Assembly (NCBI GenBank): GCA_022510815.1
Contig: JAFLST010000024.1
Span: forward strand, 1 to 41,355
Source: Christensenellaceae bacterium
Lineage (GTDB): Bacteria; Bacillota; Clostridia; Christensenellales; Aristaeellaceae
Direction: 5' to 3'
Length of the DNA stretch: 41,355 nt
Notes under the pieces: model-generated
Told to the model about the DNA's origin: nothing
The model's input: the letters and a program-made list of their open reading frames with translations, nothing else
The model's database searches: none
Shown here: positions 40,437 to 41,355 of the stretch, one piece after another
Numbering within the stretch: position 1 is the stretch's first letter
Layout: each line of letters begins with the position of its first letter
Translations under genes and position numbers: made by a program

Positions 40437-41355
40437 GCAACAGGCGTGAGGAGGAGTTCGTCCCGGTCTATCTGGTGACGGGCTTTCTGGAGAGCGGCAA
40501 GACGACGCTGATTCATTCCATGCTCTCGGACGTCGAGTTTTCCCGCGGACAGAAGACGCTGGTTCTCTGCTGCGAGGAAGGCATCGAGGAGTACGACGGC
40601 GACACCCTGAACGAGGGCAAGGCCGTGCTGGTCAACTTTGACAAGCCGGAGGAGATGACCACCCAGCGGCTGATCGAGCTGCAGCGGGAGCACAAGCCCG
40701 AGCGGATCATCATGGAATACAACAGCGTCTGGGGCATTGAACTGCTGGCTAAGACCGCCATGCCGCGGCTGTGGCAGATGGTGCAGGTCATCACCATGGC
40801 AGACGCGACCACCTTCGACAACTACATGACCAACCTGCGTCAGCTGCTGACCGATCCGATGAAGGAGGCCGATCTGATTCTGGTCAACCGCTGCAAGCCG
40901 GAGCACAACATCAGCTCTTGGCGGCGGCAGATGAAGGCCCTCAATCCCCGCTGCACGATCATCTTTGAGAACGTGGACGGCACCACCGACGACGGCGTGA
41001 GCGATGAGGATCTGCCCTATGACATGAAGGCAGCGATCATCAACATCCCCGAGGAGTGCATCGGCACCTTCTACCTCGACGCGATGGATCACCCCGACCG
41101 CTATGACGGAAAGACCGTCCGGCTGGTGGGCCAGTATTTTCAGGACAAGAGCCTGCCGAAGGGATACGCGTTCTTCGGTCGGCTGGCCATGACCTGCTGC
41201 GCCAACGATATCGCGCAGATCGGCTGGGTCTGCCAGCACAAGCGCCTCTATGGCAATGGCACTTATGCCCGGCTCACCGCCAAGTGCCAGAAGATGCAGA
41301 GCGGCGATCAGTCCATCATCATGTTCCACGAGGTGGACAGCGAGAAGGCTCCCGC
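40433..41355 (+). CDS. CobW-like GTPase fused to a YcgQ-like domain (cut by right edge)
   Basis: At least 307 residues, open to the window end. The N-terminal G3E GTPase has TGFLESGKTTL (16-26), with Ser in place of the usual Ala or Gly, a CC pair in LVLCCEEG (46-47) where CxCC would be, and ILVNRCK as a guanine-specificity region. From about residue 223 the sequence changes to YDGKTVRLVGQYF and FFGRLAMTCCANDIAQIGW, the pattern of the YcgQ/TIGR03943 C-terminal domain (R-x-x-x-x-CC-x-x-D). YcgQ and the permease YcgR travel with CobW genes in zinc-responsive loci. Here the soluble part appears fused to the GTPase. The ATG overlaps the preceding stop. A YcgR-like permease may follow outside the window. 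Confidence 0.82.
   Translation, partial: MSNRREEEFVPVYLVTGFLESGKTTLIHSMLSDVEFSRGQKTLVLCCEEGIEEYDGDTLNEGKAVLVNFDKPEEMTTQRLIELQREHKPERIIMEYNSVWGIELLAKTAMPRLWQMVQVITMADATTFDNYMTNLRQLLTDPMKEADLILVNRCKPEHNISSWRRQMKALNPRCTIIFENVDGTTDDGVSDEDLPYDMKAAIINIPEECIGTFYLDAMDHPDRYDGKTVRLVGQYFQDKSLPKGYAFFGRLAMTCCANDIAQIGWVCQHKRLYGNGTYARLTAKCQKMQSGDQSIIMFHEVDSEKAP

Noticed and set aside
1-41355. CRISPR array, rRNA, tRNA genes, intact insertion sequence or integrase
   Set aside because: No regularly spaced direct repeats, no cloverleaf-like sequence, no rRNA blocks and no transposase or integrase motif were recognised.

Overview
The window looks like chromosomal DNA from a GC-rich, Gram-positive-type member of the Bacillota (Clostridia-like, probably gut-associated). 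The pointers are consensus sigma-A promoters, strong AAGGAGG ribosome binding sites, lipoproteins, a sortase substrate ending in MPQTG, a soj/spo0J pair, a WalJ-type hydrolase, an ABC-F protein, and a CobW gene coupled to a CobW-YcgQ-like fusion. No rRNA, tRNA, CRISPR array or intact insertion sequence was seen. The genus cannot be fixed from the sequence.

Left part (1-10341). A minus-strand flavinylation operon (NusG domain II protein, ApbE flavin transferase, multi-domain FMN-binding protein cut by the left edge) has a promoter with two perfect inverted repeats. Divergent from it is an S41-peptidase gene coupled to a protein with a degenerate zincin-like motif. Next come a CyuA-type L-cysteine desulfidase, a decayed XRE-like regulator with several stops and frame changes, an isolated endolysin-holin lysis cassette, and a Gfo/Idh/MocA oxidoreductase.

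Middle (10342-26251). A 1293-residue cell-wall adhesin has a choice-of-anchor A head, six Spy0128-like repeats and an MPQTG anchor. On the minus strand follow metF, a long HtrL/YibB-like protein, a zinc/manganese-type ABC permease and ATPase without a binding protein, and an M16C metalloprotease. After these comes a four-gene overlapping operon: WalJ-like hydrolase, CPBP protease, DUF6483-like protein and ABC-F ATPase.

Right part (26252-41355). The soj-spo0J pair appears to be transcribed into a surface-polysaccharide set: sugar-1-phosphate transferase, GNAT, split transketolase and LicD. Divergent from soj are cinA, a methyltransferase and a small lipoprotein, then a diaminopimelate decarboxylase-like gene and pgi. 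A minus-strand pair encodes an FAD-Rieske oxidoreductase and an SRAP/HMCES-type DNA-protein crosslink enzyme. The right edge holds the most distinctive locus: a CobW GTPase with a long His/Cys/Asp-rich metal-binding insert, overlapping a second CobW-like GTPase fused to a YcgQ-like domain, behind a promoter with an inverted repeat at the start site. This is a plausible zinc-handling operon that continues out of the window.
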